Source: Paragorgia papillata (Eukaryota; Cnidaria; Anthozoa; Scleralcyonacea; Coralliidae). Taken from it: a stretch of DNA of 64,000 nt. The notes under the pieces are model-generated. The model did no database searches, was not told the origin of the DNA, and saw only the letters and a program-made list of their open reading frames with translations. Location: assembly GCA_035771165.1 (NCBI GenBank), contig JAWNZC010000025.1:1096501-1160500 (forward strand). Direction: 5' to 3'. Positions 12,145 to 25,200 of this stretch are shown here, piece by piece (positions within the stretch are counted from its first letter, which is position 1; each line of letters starts with the position of its first letter). Made by a program: the position numbers and the translations under genes.

Positions 12145-12512
12145 CGGAGATTTCCGGGCGTTAAAAAGTAGTCAGACAAGGCATTGCCTACGCATGCAGC
12201 ACTCTGCTGCAACATGCTGTTTCAACTTGCAGAAAACTCATTATTGCGTGACAACAGTGGCGTAGCCAGGGTGTTGAGTTTGAGGGGGGGGGGGCAAGAA
12301 CCTCGATCTCCTAGGGGGTCCGGGGGCATACTTCCCCGGAAAATGTTGGATTTCTAGGGTTTCTGAAACAGTGTTTCCTGCATTTTGAGGCAAGTATTTA
12401 ATTAAGAGTAATCTGAAAGCCATAAATTACATAATTTTGTTGAAATCAAACCGGAGCGTAGAATACGACGTCAGACAGAATATCTTTAGATTTATTTATA
12501 AACAACTCATAT

Positions 12513-12580
12513 GGGTAATACGTGCAACAACGCTATTCAACTTGCAACGCAACAATGTTGCTGCAATTTGTTGCTCGTAT
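12513..12580. repeat. Dispersed repeat shared with 50949-51015
   Basis: About 68 bp, including GGTAATACGTGCAACAACGC, is nearly identical to a segment at 50949-51015, where it lies inside a palindromic element. A weaker relative lies at 12185-12255. Confidence 0.7.
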
Positions 12581-13160
12581 AACTTCACCTCAACGAGCGG
12601 GCATGAATGGGCACGCGAATTCGTTGCAATTTAGTTGACGTATGCTAACTACTAATCGTTTGTAAATAACTGATCTAGAGTTCACGGGACGAAAGCTCAG
12701 CGAATTTTTATAAACATTTTGTTTTATTACATTAACATACATCGCTATGCCACAGCCGAAGCTTCGAAATCTTGATAAAAGTTCATTTTTATTACTAACC
12801 TTCAACTTCTTGACATACCAACCGGCAAGACGTTTCAACTGCGGCGATGGCCAAAAGTAAAAAAACGCGGATAAAAACGTTGCTCATCCCTGGCATCTGC
12901 TTGCGACCACAATCCAACTAACGACAACACATTGTGACGTCATGATGTAGCACAGCAGCTAATAATGACGTAAGAATAGGGTTGGGCGCACGCTCAAGCC
13001 TATCAGCGCAAGCTCTTGGGGAAAACTTGAGCCGCTGTTGAACTTTTGGAACTTTATTAATCAAATATAGGAGCGCGCAGAATTTGCGTGGATAGGCCTA
13101 CGAAAATCGGCGTAAAGATACAAATAGTGCAAAATGAGAGATATACATGTAGAAGTACTA

Positions 13161-13277
13161 TTTCAAAAACTCGTTCTGCGTGTTTGATCACGGTATCAAA
13201 ACACGAGAAAGCTAATGAATCTCGAGGGGCTTCGTGTTTTGATACCGTGATCAAACACGCAGAACGAGTTTTTGAAA
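13161..13277. repeat. Perfect 46-bp inverted repeat
   Basis: Positions 13161-13206 are the exact complement of 13232-13277 with a 25-nt loop; the arms begin TTTCAAAAACTCGTTCTGCG. Imperfect further copies of the TTTGATC-type motif follow at 13384-13430. Perfect arms suggest a recent foldback event or homogenisation. Confidence 0.85.
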
Positions 13278-14740
13278 TGGCTTCTCAAATGAAAGACAAT
13301 GAACCACCGTTGTGGGACTTGTGGTGTTTTGTGATACAATTTTACTCAATCGTATCGTGTTTCCTGTTAATTAACATAAATGAAACTCTAGTGTTTGATG
13401 AAGAAACAGATCAAACACTAGTGTTTGATGCAGTGCTTTACCGTGTTTCACAGCCCATTCACGTGACGGAATGGAGCTGTCTAATTGAGTAAAATTCTCA
13501 TGAATTATTAATGATTTTGAGAACGGTTGATTGAAAAACCAGACAGTGCTAAAGAGCGGTGCCCAGCTGTTTGGCGTACGGTTTCCGCGGGCCACGTTCA
13601 GTTGCCACAAAGAAGCGACACTCAGAATTCTTGGGTTTCACCCACGTGACCGACAGCCATATTGGATTGCTAAAACAATAGGAAATTTGTGAATAAGAAT
13701 AGAGCTAAATCCCAATGGGATTCATTTAGGACACAAATATGGCCGCCGTTTTCTTACACAAATATGGCCGCCGTGACGTCACGTGAAAGCCACGAATAAG
13801 CCATTTGCACGATGACGCGAGATGGCGTTGGAGCTATACCTAACGCGAGTCGCTCAGCGGCTACTTGTCATGGCACCGCAATAACTGACATAAACAAACA
13901 GACTACAGCGCAGTACTACAGAAGGCAACAGTCCATGCATTCGTCGGTTGTAAGTTGTTGTAAGTTTATGTCCGATAATAACACAGATACTTCATGTAAG
14001 GCTGACCCGCAACGCAAACCGCTAATCCTAATCCAGAAACTCGTGGGTTGAATAGGACATGGACCTGTTGTACACAGGTCAGTGCTTATAACCCATTCAT
14101 CTTCGTTCCCAGGGCCTCTTCAATTTATTTGAAATTGGAGGCCTTGATAAAAGACAAACCCGCATATAGATATAAATATGCGTAGTCGCAAATAGAAACT
14201 AACCAAAATGCTGGTTATTGAATGCTATTGAATCCAAATGGAAAAAAAACATTGCACCAAATGACACCGTTTTTGACAAATCACACTTCGAGCGTGAGCA
14301 AAACAAGATGGCGACGTTTCGGCAAACTTTCGTTACCTTTCGTTCGTCACGTGATTGACACAAACATCACAAAAACATCGGATAGCAATACAGCGACGGA
14401 CATAAAAGAAAAATAGATTTAAAATGATCGCCATTTTCCGCCACTATTAACCGTTCATTCCTCCACACGAAATTCCCTCTGGTCTTTTCTCTGTAGTTAA
14501 AAAGAATAGACTTTTTGTAATGCTCCCCTCGAGTTGGGACGGCTGACATTCGAGGCTAGGAATAACCAAAACTACGACCATTGGAAACTCTGCAAAATCC
14601 TCTACGACCACAACCCTGGTAAAGATTCCAGTTAGAAGATTGAGTAATCGTGTATATTTAATGAACAAAGAATTGTATTATTCGTATTAATTTTCTAGCC
14701 TACTTCAAAAATTGCTGGGGGATGTTATGTTTAAAGATTT

Positions 14741-15878
14741 TTAGCTCGACAGAATTGCTTCGTAAGCTTGCTGAACTCCAGGGATCACATCCATTGCTTG
14801 AGTCTTGATAGCCAACTACACATAAAATAGAGAAAAATAACATGTTGAGAAACAAGCAAATGTTAACCATAAGTAGGGGCTGTTTACATGGGAGGCGGGA
14901 CGGGACGTTTGCCGGGACGGGACGTATTTCATCCCGCGTTTACATGAGAATGTTTCTAACGGGACGATTTCACCCTGGACGTTCAACAAGAATCTCTAGT
15001 TCGTGTTGGACATGTTCGGTATTTCGCTTTTTTAAGGGAAAATAAGCTATTTGGTCGGATAAACTGTACGTATGTTGTAGCAAGGTGAATTATCTTTCTG
15101 CCAATTTATTTTATAACTTCTACAGTGGATTATTTCTTGAGAAAACGTTTGGAGTAGACGGACTAGGTAAACGACTAGGCACTCCTCTTCTCTGTGGAAG
15201 CCATTTTTTGTTTTTGCATCACATGAGAAATCTTGCAAAGTCAGCACAATATCGTCCTGGCAAAGCGGGACGGAGTGTTTACATGAGAAAAATTGTCTTG
15301 GATCCCGCTTTGCCGGGACGGGATGAAAAACGTCCCGGCAAACATCTTTCCATATAAACGGAATGGGATAAATAAGAGAGATATACATGCATGGTGAGAT
15401 CCCGGCAAACGTCCCGTCCCGCCTCCCATGTAAACAGCCCCTAAGATAGAGCCAAGGTTCCGTTCGAGCGTTCAAATTCAGATGACTTTTGACATTGATC
15501 AACCCAACCCAACCCAATCCACCCTCCCTCCCTCCATCCATCCAAATCCAACCAACCAACCAACCAATCAATCCATCAATCAATCAATCAATCGACCAAC
15601 CAACCAACCAACCAACCAACCAATCAATCAATCAATCAATGTTGCCTCCCACCGCTGCGATCCAAAGTTAAGCCCGACTGGACGGGGTTAGTACTTGGAA
15701 GGGTGACCGCTTGGGACAAACCTTATCACGGACTTGAGCTTGGAACTTATGTGAGTAGAGTTATTGTAGTTATAAAATCAACAATTCGATCTCAGGAGAA
15801 CAACTTTGTAAGGGACCCTGCTGTTGTTTCTCCGGTATCGGTTAGACACAAATGTTAATAAATAAAAATAAATTAAAA

Positions 15879-15915
<37 letters not shown>

Positions 15916-18633
15916 CGTCAACACAAATACAAGCCAATCAAATCAAAGAGTAACACTAAGAGAGAATAAAATATTACTACAATTTCTGAAGTGTGATATT
16001 TTTTACAGTACCTGGACGTTTGGATTCTGTGGCTCCATTTTCAACTCGGCGAGCACCCAAATATTGTTGGTAAATTTCAGTGATTGATATAACATATCCT
16101 TAGGATTAAAAAGAAAAAAAAAGAAACAAACAAAATCACACTTCAGTAATTTTCAAGGCACTTAGTTTATAGGTAAATAATTTGAGTTGAAACTAAAAGA
16201 GAAGTTTAAAAACCTGTCCATCAACAGTTCGTTTAGCGACCGTGAAAACATTGTTTGCGGCAAGTTTTTGTTGCGCCATGTCTAAAACAAGAAACACAAA
16301 ACAAAAAGAGAGAAATCAGCGTCGATTAAAGAACACAAAACACATTACGGAATACGTTGATGTATGGTGAAAGGAGAGCAAGTTCAGTAGCTCTATATAT
16401 ACGCATAGAAAATAGTATTGTTGTTTTTTTTACCGGCATTGGCATTGCTGTGTAGTTGCTTCTGCACTTCATTGGTACTAGGGATATCTTTCCACATCGC
16501 CAAGAATACTTTACGATCTGTAAATTAACGAACAATACAACTGTAACACGTTACAATAGACCTTTCCGCATCAAGTGAATGGATTATGTGATCTTTCTTT
16601 TTAACACTTCTGATTGGCTAATGTTCAATGTTTGTCCGAAGTTTTGCGAGAACCAATCAAATCATTCAATGTGTTGTCCACGCACTTCATGCGGAAACGT
16701 CTATTCTTGGTTTGCACTTGACGTCATGGCGGCCATTTTGGAGGAACTTTAACAAAAGAATCTCATTAGCAGCTATGTATTTGGAGTATGTTTTCCTCCA
16801 ACATGGCCGCCGTTTCTTTGTCTTCCAAATCTCAAGAGATTGGTTAGATAAGATCATTTACAGTCAGAAAAAGCTCAATTTGAGCACTAGTGCCTATTAA
16901 CTTTGATAAAACCTTGATGTTTTATTAATCAATGTTTTATCCGTAGTTAAACATGCTGATTAAACATTCATTTCTTTTGAATTTTCTTCATGAATTATTA
17001 ATGAATTTGATAATAATCGTTTGAAGAGAATCTGACTGCCTCCATGCAATCCATACCGTTCCTTGTAAAGCGAGGAACAAAAGACTTACCCATTTGACCA
17101 TCTTCAACGAACAAGACGTGCATTGGGACTACACAACTGAAGTAAAACACGTCTATATTGTTCTTTATTGCAACTTGGATGTTTGATAAAGGATCCATGC
17201 GTTGGATTGGGCCGCCTAAAAATATAACAAAATTATAAAAATTCGTTAAATTTCTTGTGGGTGGTTCATAGTGGGGTTTTTTTTATTTGGATCTCTCCAT
17301 GGATAGCATTTCTGGTATTATGACAGCACTTTGTGGCGAGAATTCTAAGACCTGTTTTACACGTACCGAAAGTCCGAAACGTAGCGTCTTTTTTTTTTGT
17401 CTTAAAGGGTATTGGCAATAAAAATTAAGTTTGTTTAATTTGAAAGAACTCGTGAAATTGTAATAGAAGATCTTTTACAATTTTTTCGTGTCTTTCTTCG
17501 TTTGCAAGATATTTCAATTTGTTTAATATGTAAATGAGATGAGCTCTGACGTCAGGACAGGGTACAGTATTTTTACACAAAGCAACATCAGTTATGAAAT
17601 GTTCAGTGTCACAAGGCGTTGTTATGTGCGCAGTTTCAAGTGATTTCGTTGAAAAAAATTAGAGATATAACTGATTTTGCTACGTGTGAAAATACTGTAC
17701 CCCACTCCTGACGTTAGAGCCCATCTCATTTACATATTAAACAAATTGAAATATCTTGCAAACGAAGAAAGACACGAAAAAGTTGTAAAAGATCTTCTAT
17801 TACAATTTCACGAGTTCTTTCAAATTAAAAAAACTTAATTTTTATTGCCAATACCCTTTAATGAACCACAAAAAATGTTTAGAATCACAAAAAATAAGGG
17901 TAGAATCCCACTGAATTAAATCTTGCGTTGCCATTGCAAATCACACAAAATTCATGGCGGTACAGCCCATAGGCTTGCAGAAAGCTTCAGCCGTTTGCAG
18001 TATTGATAATATCCAAGACTACCCTGCCAACAAACTCGATCTTCGCCCCAAGTTTGGGGCGAGTCAGTCAGGTTTTAAACTGGTCAAACAAGTTCTAGTT
18101 TACGAACACGCGTAAGCAGAAAATAGGAAGTGACGCGTTAGAGCTTGGGCCCAAAATAGTATCTTGGCAACCGTTCACGCGTGCTCAAAAAGAAATATCG
18201 AGTTTGTTGGCCGATCCCACTTTCCCCCGAAGCCTGCGTAGGTCGGAAAAGGAGTTCTGATTCACAGGGTAATCCAAGACCTTGAAATGCGATAACCTAC
18301 CCAATACGTATACCCGAGGCTCCAAATAGCATGACCCCCTCAGGTCGGTCCTACACTTATTGACACCACAGCATGCCCAAAAGTATATACTTACTTGTGT
18401 TTAGTAAGAGGGAAGTATCTGATGTTTGGTTTGGCGGGAGAGGACTGGTCACGTGTAATTGAGCTCCAGGATTAAGGGCGAAGCTGAAACAAAAACAAGC
18501 AACAATTTGAACGTGCCGAAATTTCACAATACATATAAGGTAGTTGCTCACTATTTCTTTCCTAGAAATATCACCAGTTCACCGCGCTTTGCTATATCCA
18601 AAACACTCCCTACGCAGCACTCTACTTTTTTCT

Positions 18634-18715
<82 letters not shown>

Positions 18716-19186
18716 GGATCAACAGAGCTAAAAAACCGCACCTATTTTTATTGAACTGTACGGCAAAACCACCCATATTCTGCATTGCCCGATTGGTGAT
18801 CGAACAATCCATATATATCTGACCTTGACGGCGAGAGAATGTACCTGTTAAGAAAAAAACAAAAAAACTTATATATATATAGTTCAATCTACAGACACGT
18901 GTTTCGCTGTACTACAGCTCATCAGTGTAGCTTGGAACAATCTGAATGAATTTCACCAATTACTTATACACATGCGATCGTCGGACAACCGCATGTGGGA
19001 CAGCATCGGTGAAGTACATTCAGATAGCAGGAAGTGCGCATGGGCCCAGAGTGCTCAAACTTCCACAAGGGTAGTGAGCGTTGCATTATCGCTAATAGGT
19101 ACCCACGGCAACTTCACAGAGTGCTCAACAACACCGAAGTGAAGGATATATATATATATATTCATATATATATATATATATATATA

Positions 19187-19237
<51 letters not shown>

Positions 19238-22200
19238 GTAAATGCACCAATCGCTTAACCAACAAGCCCTGGGAAAGTACAAAGTAAGAGGGGATTCAGG
19301 ACATCACTCGTTACCAGCCCCTTGACGTGTAAGCGGTGCCAAGTGGTTTGACGCTAGATGTCGTTCAATAGAATAGAATAGAATAGAATAGAATAGAATA
19401 GAATAGAATAGAATAGAATAGAATAGAATAGAATAGAATAGAATAGAATAGAATAGAATAGAATAGAATAGAATAGAATAGAATAGAATAGAATAGAATA
19501 GAATAGAATAGAATAAAATAGAATAGAATAGAATAAAATAGAATAGAATAGAATAAAATAGAATGAAAGTATAAAATGAAATTCATACCCGAGATTTCAA
19601 GACCTTTGCCTTTTGCAGCTGGCAGCCAAAGCTTTTAAAAGAAAATCATAATTATCGTTAAAACAGCAAACATATTGTGTTGGATTTGAAGAATTGTAAA
19701 TAACTTCAAGACACATGGGTGGAAAAAATATTTTAGTTTCTGGGATCGCAAAGGAACACAAGAAAATGTTCTGCCAGTGTAATGAAGCACACACTGCTTC
19801 CTGTAAAACTCATTTATACTACCAGCTCTCAAAGCATTCTACCATGGTGACTATAATTGTATATCCAACTCATTATCTCACAACCATGTTTAACGACCAT
19901 GTGATGACTACCTTAGAACCACCCAGATGTTACATCACACATTTCCACACAAGTAATCACCACCACGTAACTGTGTATAGTACTAACAAGCTGTCAAACG
20001 GAATACTATATTTTAACAGAAAAAGTAATTTCAGTACTCACTGAGAATTTTGATACTAATATTGAAACTGCACAATTGTATTATTACTTATTCTTCCAGT
20101 GCCTTTCCCTCTTTTATCTTTTTCGTTTCTTTTTTAAGTTTCCCTTATTTTATCTATTTATTTATTATTTTTTCTCTTTTTTCTTTACTATCTTCCTTTT
20201 GTTTTCTGCTGATCAAAAAGATTTCTGGGACCAATGGTCCCGTGGTCCGCTATTTTTTCCACCCCTGTCAAGACAATTCCTTTCGATGTTCTTGTCACAT
20301 ACCGACTTAGGTCCCACATAACCCCCAGTCAAGCCAGCACCGCCAGATAAACTGAACAAGTCTCCAAGGTTAGTGGCCTGTACAGCACCACCAGCTGGAG
20401 CCGGAGGAGCCATTCCACCACCAACACCAACAGGTCCACCAACAGGTCCACCAACAGGTCCACCAACAGGTCCACCAAGCTACAAAAAATATATAAAGAA
20501 TATAACACCTTGAAACAAAGATTATATAGAGAATAATACATGGATGTGCGGAAATATGAAATTTATTTCGAGTGTTGACCAGGATATCTCACGAGTGAGC
20601 GAAGCGAACGAGTGACATATCCTGTTCAACACAAGAAATAAATTTCATATTTCCAAGCATCCATGTCTATTGCCTTGCAAAAATTGCATTAAACTATAAT
20701 GCGGATTCAGCGATAATCGTCACATGTGCGATTATCATAAATAATCGCACATGTGAGATTATCACTGTTATTAGTGGCGGAAAAATCAATAAAACACTTT
20801 ATATAATAAAATATTTTATATAATAAAAAAATCGTAACTTATTTTTACGAGATTTATTTTTCGCAATTTTTACAATTAAAAAAAATCGTGGAGTAAAGCT
20901 GGACTTCCACTAGGCGTAAAATATCGCGCGCTCGACTTTTTTCTTTTGTCTTGTGAGTTTCCATGTGGAACGAAGTAGAAAACTATTCAATTTGTACAAT
21001 AGAAAAGTCGAGCGCGCGATATTTTACGCCAAGTGGAAATCCAGCTTTATGAAGGATCATTTAAGATAACTAATCTCACCTGAAGAGCACCTAAATCACC
21101 TCCCAAGAGATCAACACCGCTATGGCTATTTCCTATTTTAAAATAAGAGAAAAATCAGACCTTCAGGGCACCTTTGTAATGTAATGTAATGTAATGTAAT
21201 GTAGTGCAATGTAGTGCAATGCAATGTAGTGCAATGTACACACGTAAAAACGCACAGTCTGATCAGCTCTGATATCAGATCTGTTTAGAGAAATGTAGCG
21301 ACCCTTGATACAGCCTGACAGCTACAGAATGTACCAGCGCTGATGTATAAACATTTAGTTAGAATTTCTAACAGACTGCGACAGCTCCGTAGACAACATA
21401 CCTGTTCAGTCTGTTATATCAAACTGATACAGCACTGACCGGCTGATACAGTTTGACAGAATCTGTTCTGAACAGTCTGTTGTTGCAGGTATGATACAGA
21501 TATGATATCATAGGTGTATCACAGCTGATACTGCGACAAGCTGTATCAGAGGTCGCTACATTTTTCTGAACAGATCTGACATCATTCTGCATCAGGTCTG
21601 ACACAGAGTGTGCATTTTTGTGTGTGTAGTGCAACGTTGTGCAATGCAATGTAATGTATAATGTAATGTAGTGTAACTGTGTAATGTAATGTACTGTAAT
21701 GTAATGCAGTGCAAAGTAATGCAGTGCAATGTAATGCAATGTAACGTAATGCAGTGCGATGTAATGCAATGTAATGTAATGCAGTGCAATGTAATGCAGT
21801 GCAATGTAATGTAATGCAATGAAATGTAATGCAGTGCAATGCAATGTAACGCAATGTAATGCAGTGCAATGTAATGTAATGCAATGCAATGTAATGCAGT
21901 GCAATGTAATGTAATGCAGTGCAATGCAATGTAACGTAATGTAATGTGTCATATTGTTATTCGATATTCTTCTATATAATACTTCATGTAACAGGAGAAT
22001 AAAACCTTAACGGTGCTCACCCATGGCTGGCATTGGCTCAGCAGGTTGGACGGCAGGTCCGCCACCAAAGTCCATCCCAATTAAATCCCCAATTAGAGAT
22101 TCGCCAGCTGGTGGATGTGAAGGAATAACGGTAGCTTGCTGACTAACAGGCGGGCTTGCAGGTTCATTAGTTTGGGCACTAGTAGGTGGGGTAGGCTCAG

Positions 22201-25200
22201 CCCGCGCTGGCAACGTGAATCGTCGAGCACTGGTTCGTCCTTCGACGAATGCGCTTGGTGGCTTATGATAGACTGAGGCCAGAGACGAGATGTGACAAAT
22301 TAGTTCATCCAGAAGAGTTGGTTCAAGAAGATCGGTGTCCTCCGAAATTAAAGGTTTCTCGGCAAGAACCACTTCCTGTAATGAAACAAACCAAAACAAG
22401 TTGTTACTTTCTAATTACCAGTGAAACGCTTTGCCGTTCAGTGAAGACAGGAATAAAATCGGTAGTTACTCTCTGATTGCCAGTGAGAAGCTCGCCATGC
22501 AGTGAGACAAGAATAAAACCGGTCGTTACCCTCTGATTGCCAGTGAGAAGTTTGCCATTCAGTGAGACAGGAATAAAATCGGTAGTTACCCTCAGATTGC
22601 CAGTGAGACGCTCGCCATTCAGTGACACAGGAATAAAACCGGTAGTTACCCCCAGATTGACGATGAGACGCTTACAGTTCATTAAGCTACTCGGACTCAG
22701 ATGGCAGAGTGTAAGTTACAAAGAATTATTTCAAGACACTAGGTCGGACCACAAATCAGTTTCCCAACTGCTTCATATACGCCTACTGCAGTTTTAAGAA
22801 TGTTATAGCTTCTGGTTCTGCAATCAGAACTTCATGCATTTCATTTTCCAAGACCCTGTAATTCTATATTTCCTGTATATTGAGGGCAGATTTAACAGAA
22901 ACATACTTAATTGAGTTCAAATAAAGTGACAAACCATAATTTTATAATCTATATGACATAATACCATGATCGCCTCGGATTCTTTTGTTCTCCGAGGGAA
23001 TGTAAACTTCGTATTTCCCTCATTGCTCATGCAAGAGGGAAATTTATCCTTTGTCTTCTAATTTTCCCGTGCATGTTGATGAGGGAAAATTAGAAGACAA
23101 AGAAATCCTTCGTCTTCTTCTAAATTTCCCGCTTGGATATATTTTCCCTCATCAACATGCACGGGAAAATTAGATGCAACTTCTCTGATCAACCATGTAA
23201 ATTTCCTGTCGGTAAGATTCTATTACAAACTAATAACATGACTTTTCGGGAAATTAGCGATTAAATTTCCCCTTTGCCCCGGGAAGATTTGTAAAAGTCC
23301 AAGGGCCGCAAATCTTCCCTCGGTGGCGGGGAAATTTAATCGCTAATTTCCCTCAAGTCATGTTATTACTTATAATAATTAAATTTCTTTTTAAGATAAA
23401 TTTTTACAGCATATATATTAATAGCTCGCAACATAGTTAATAAAACATATGTATGGTTTGGAAGCTCCATTGGCTTTCAACATGAAGTAATGCCATGTCG
23501 AAAGACAATGAAGTTCTTTATATGGAAGTACATTCTATGAACGCGTGACAATGAAGCACCACAATACGTGATGATGTAGGACGTTTTACCGATGGCGTTT
23601 TCAGGGATGGCGTGTGCTGTTAGGGCGCTGCCTCTCACCAATAGTTAAGCCCGGTTAGACGGGGTTAGTACTTGGATGGGTGACCGTCTGGGAACAACCC
23701 CGTTCTCGAGCTTGGGACTCATGTGAGTAGAGTTTAGTTGATCTCTCCTGTGCTCCGAGGGTTTTTCGCCGGGTTCTCTGGTTTTCCTCCCTCCGTAAAA
23801 TCAACACCTAGGGCTTAGCTGGGATCCGTCGTCTGAACTGTGCCGTATGGTGGCTGCTTAAAGCGCCTTTGATATGCCTCGACACGGCCACATTGAAAAA
23901 TCCTTATATAGGAGTAATTTGATTGTAAAGATACACGTTTGATGAATTCTAATTAAAGACCTTTAACCAGGTTAGAAGTATACCATATACGCTAAAATGA
24001 TCGTATTAATGAATTCCATACTACTTTTCCGAGCGTAAGAAACATAGTCGGACCAGAAAAGGGGGTTCCATCAAACTGGGGAAACCCTGTGGATCCGCCA
24101 CTATTATAGTCAGTTTCAGCTTGCTTTTGAAATTCGTTTGTCAACATTCGTTGGAAGGTTGGGAACTTGGTACGGAAGTTCGCGAAGTTCGTTGTGAAGT
24201 TCCAATTTAATAAGATTTGAATTGAATTCCTTTGGTTAAATCACGGAGAAGACGATTATTTGTTGTATAGAATATAATAATAGATAGTTGGTTAAGCAGA
24301 AACAAATTGCCGACTTAAATTTGTATCTACCTCGCAACGTAGTTCGGAACATTGCAACGTAAGTTCGGAACGTTCATTTCAATTATATACGTATCGGATT
24401 TCAAAAGCAAGCTGAAACGGACTATAATCCGACAAAGGTCTTATGTTACGTTTAAAAGAGTTAGTTAAAACTGAATAGTTTATACCTTGGCAGCGGCTGG
24501 GTCTGTGGACAGCAATCGCCAGTAAATATATCCCCTATCTCTGAGATCAGGGTTATCACTGTCTTGAGTGGCCAGGCTGAGCACTTGTTGCACAAGTTCT
24601 TGAGTTTCAGAAGGACGTTTCAAGAACAGCTTCACAATACCAGTGAGAAGTTGGAGTTGAACCTGAGAATTGAAACAAAGAAAACTTTGTCAAAACAAGG
24701 AGACACCTTGGTCTACTGTGAGTATCTATGAAGTCCAACTCGCGTCGGAACCTTTGAAGTTTATGTCTTCGCGCATCTTGATTCCTCGCCATCCTACACC
24801 ATCCTACGCAATCCTAGCAAGTTCCCCCGGCAGTTTTGAGCTTCAAAAGAAGGTTAAAACTGCTGGGGGAACTTGCCAGGTTTGCGTAGGATGGCGTAGG
24901 ACATTGCATAGGATCGCGTAGGATGGCGTAAAATATCGCGCCTGCGCATCGAAAAAATGCGGACAAGTTGTCACTCGAGTTGGACTTCTGGTTGTATTTC
25001 TATTCTGTGACAGCGTAGACGAGCGAGAAGTCTGCGGTATAGCGTCCACGTTTCCGCACCGTAAAGTAATAGAATGACTGCGTTGTAAACACTTATCTCC
25101 GTCCGTGTCGATATGTCATGGCCTTTTGTACAGTCCTCCGAAGGATGTACTTGCACACTGAATACGATTGTCAAGTTCTTTGTCAAGCTTACAGTCACTC

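Larger units (their letters stand above)
8869..14740. other. Intergenic interval rich in palindromic transposons
   Basis: This lies between two convergent genes. Apart from the elements listed separately, I found no supported exon. Repeated motifs such as ATGGCCGCCG (13740-13775) and CATGAATTATTAATGA (13499 onward) also occur elsewhere in the window and look like transposon debris. Confidence 0.55.
18870..19260 (-). mobile_element. Hammerhead-bearing repeat, possible Penelope-like or retrozyme fragment
   Basis: A non-coding segment bounded by TA-dinucleotide tracts (18871-18880 and 19146-19232) carries a hammerhead motif at one edge. Penelope-like retroelements and retrozymes are the known genomic carriers of minimal hammerheads, and they often border simple repeats. 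No reverse transcriptase or GIY-YIG domain is present, so it is at most a terminal fragment. Confidence 0.45.
14741..19631 (-). other. Beta-adaptin exons 19-26: C-terminal appendage (ear)
   Basis: Residues 734-957 form the sandwich-plus-platform ear that binds endocytic accessory proteins. Conserved landmarks are [39 protein letters not shown] with the platform-site tryptophan, and [20 protein letters not shown] with the conserved tyrosine. The final exon encodes the diverged tail ending QAYEAILSS. Exon 20 ends at 18742 (AATAG, then GTGCGG), only 26 bp from a CAGA microsatellite. Exons are small (43-126 nt), typical of ancestral animal splitting. Confidence 0.9.
20303..22375 (-). other. Beta-adaptin exons 16-18: trunk end and flexible hinge with clathrin box
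   Basis: Exon 16 finishes the trunk ([20 protein letters not shown]) and opens a Pro/Ser/Thr/Ala-rich hinge. Residues 636-640 read LIGMD, a match to the clathrin-box consensus (L-hydrophobic-x-hydrophobic-acidic) at the place of vertebrate LLNLD. The tiny exon 17 adds [13 protein letters not shown]. Exon 18 opens with four tandem GGPV units (12-bp repeat, 20428-20476). Exon 16 must end at 22021 (ATGG, then GTGAGC); reading through would add EHR and a stop, which could be an alternative shortened form. Confidence 0.8.

Noticed and set aside
15645..15715. A functional 5S rRNA gene
   Set aside because: Only the internal control region is preserved; the 5' part of 5S and the closing stem are absent and the flanks match other SINE copies.
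18579..18887. Frame running from an adaptin ear segment into Cys-Leu-Ser-Val repeats
   Set aside because: It is exon 20 read past its donor at 18741 into the CAGA microsatellite; the proper junction to exon 21 restores the ear sequence.
22404..22682. Repeat protein or CRISPR-like array
   Set aside because: The 60-bp tandem repeat has no unique spacers, lies in an adaptin intron, and its frame is open only because 60 is a multiple of 3.
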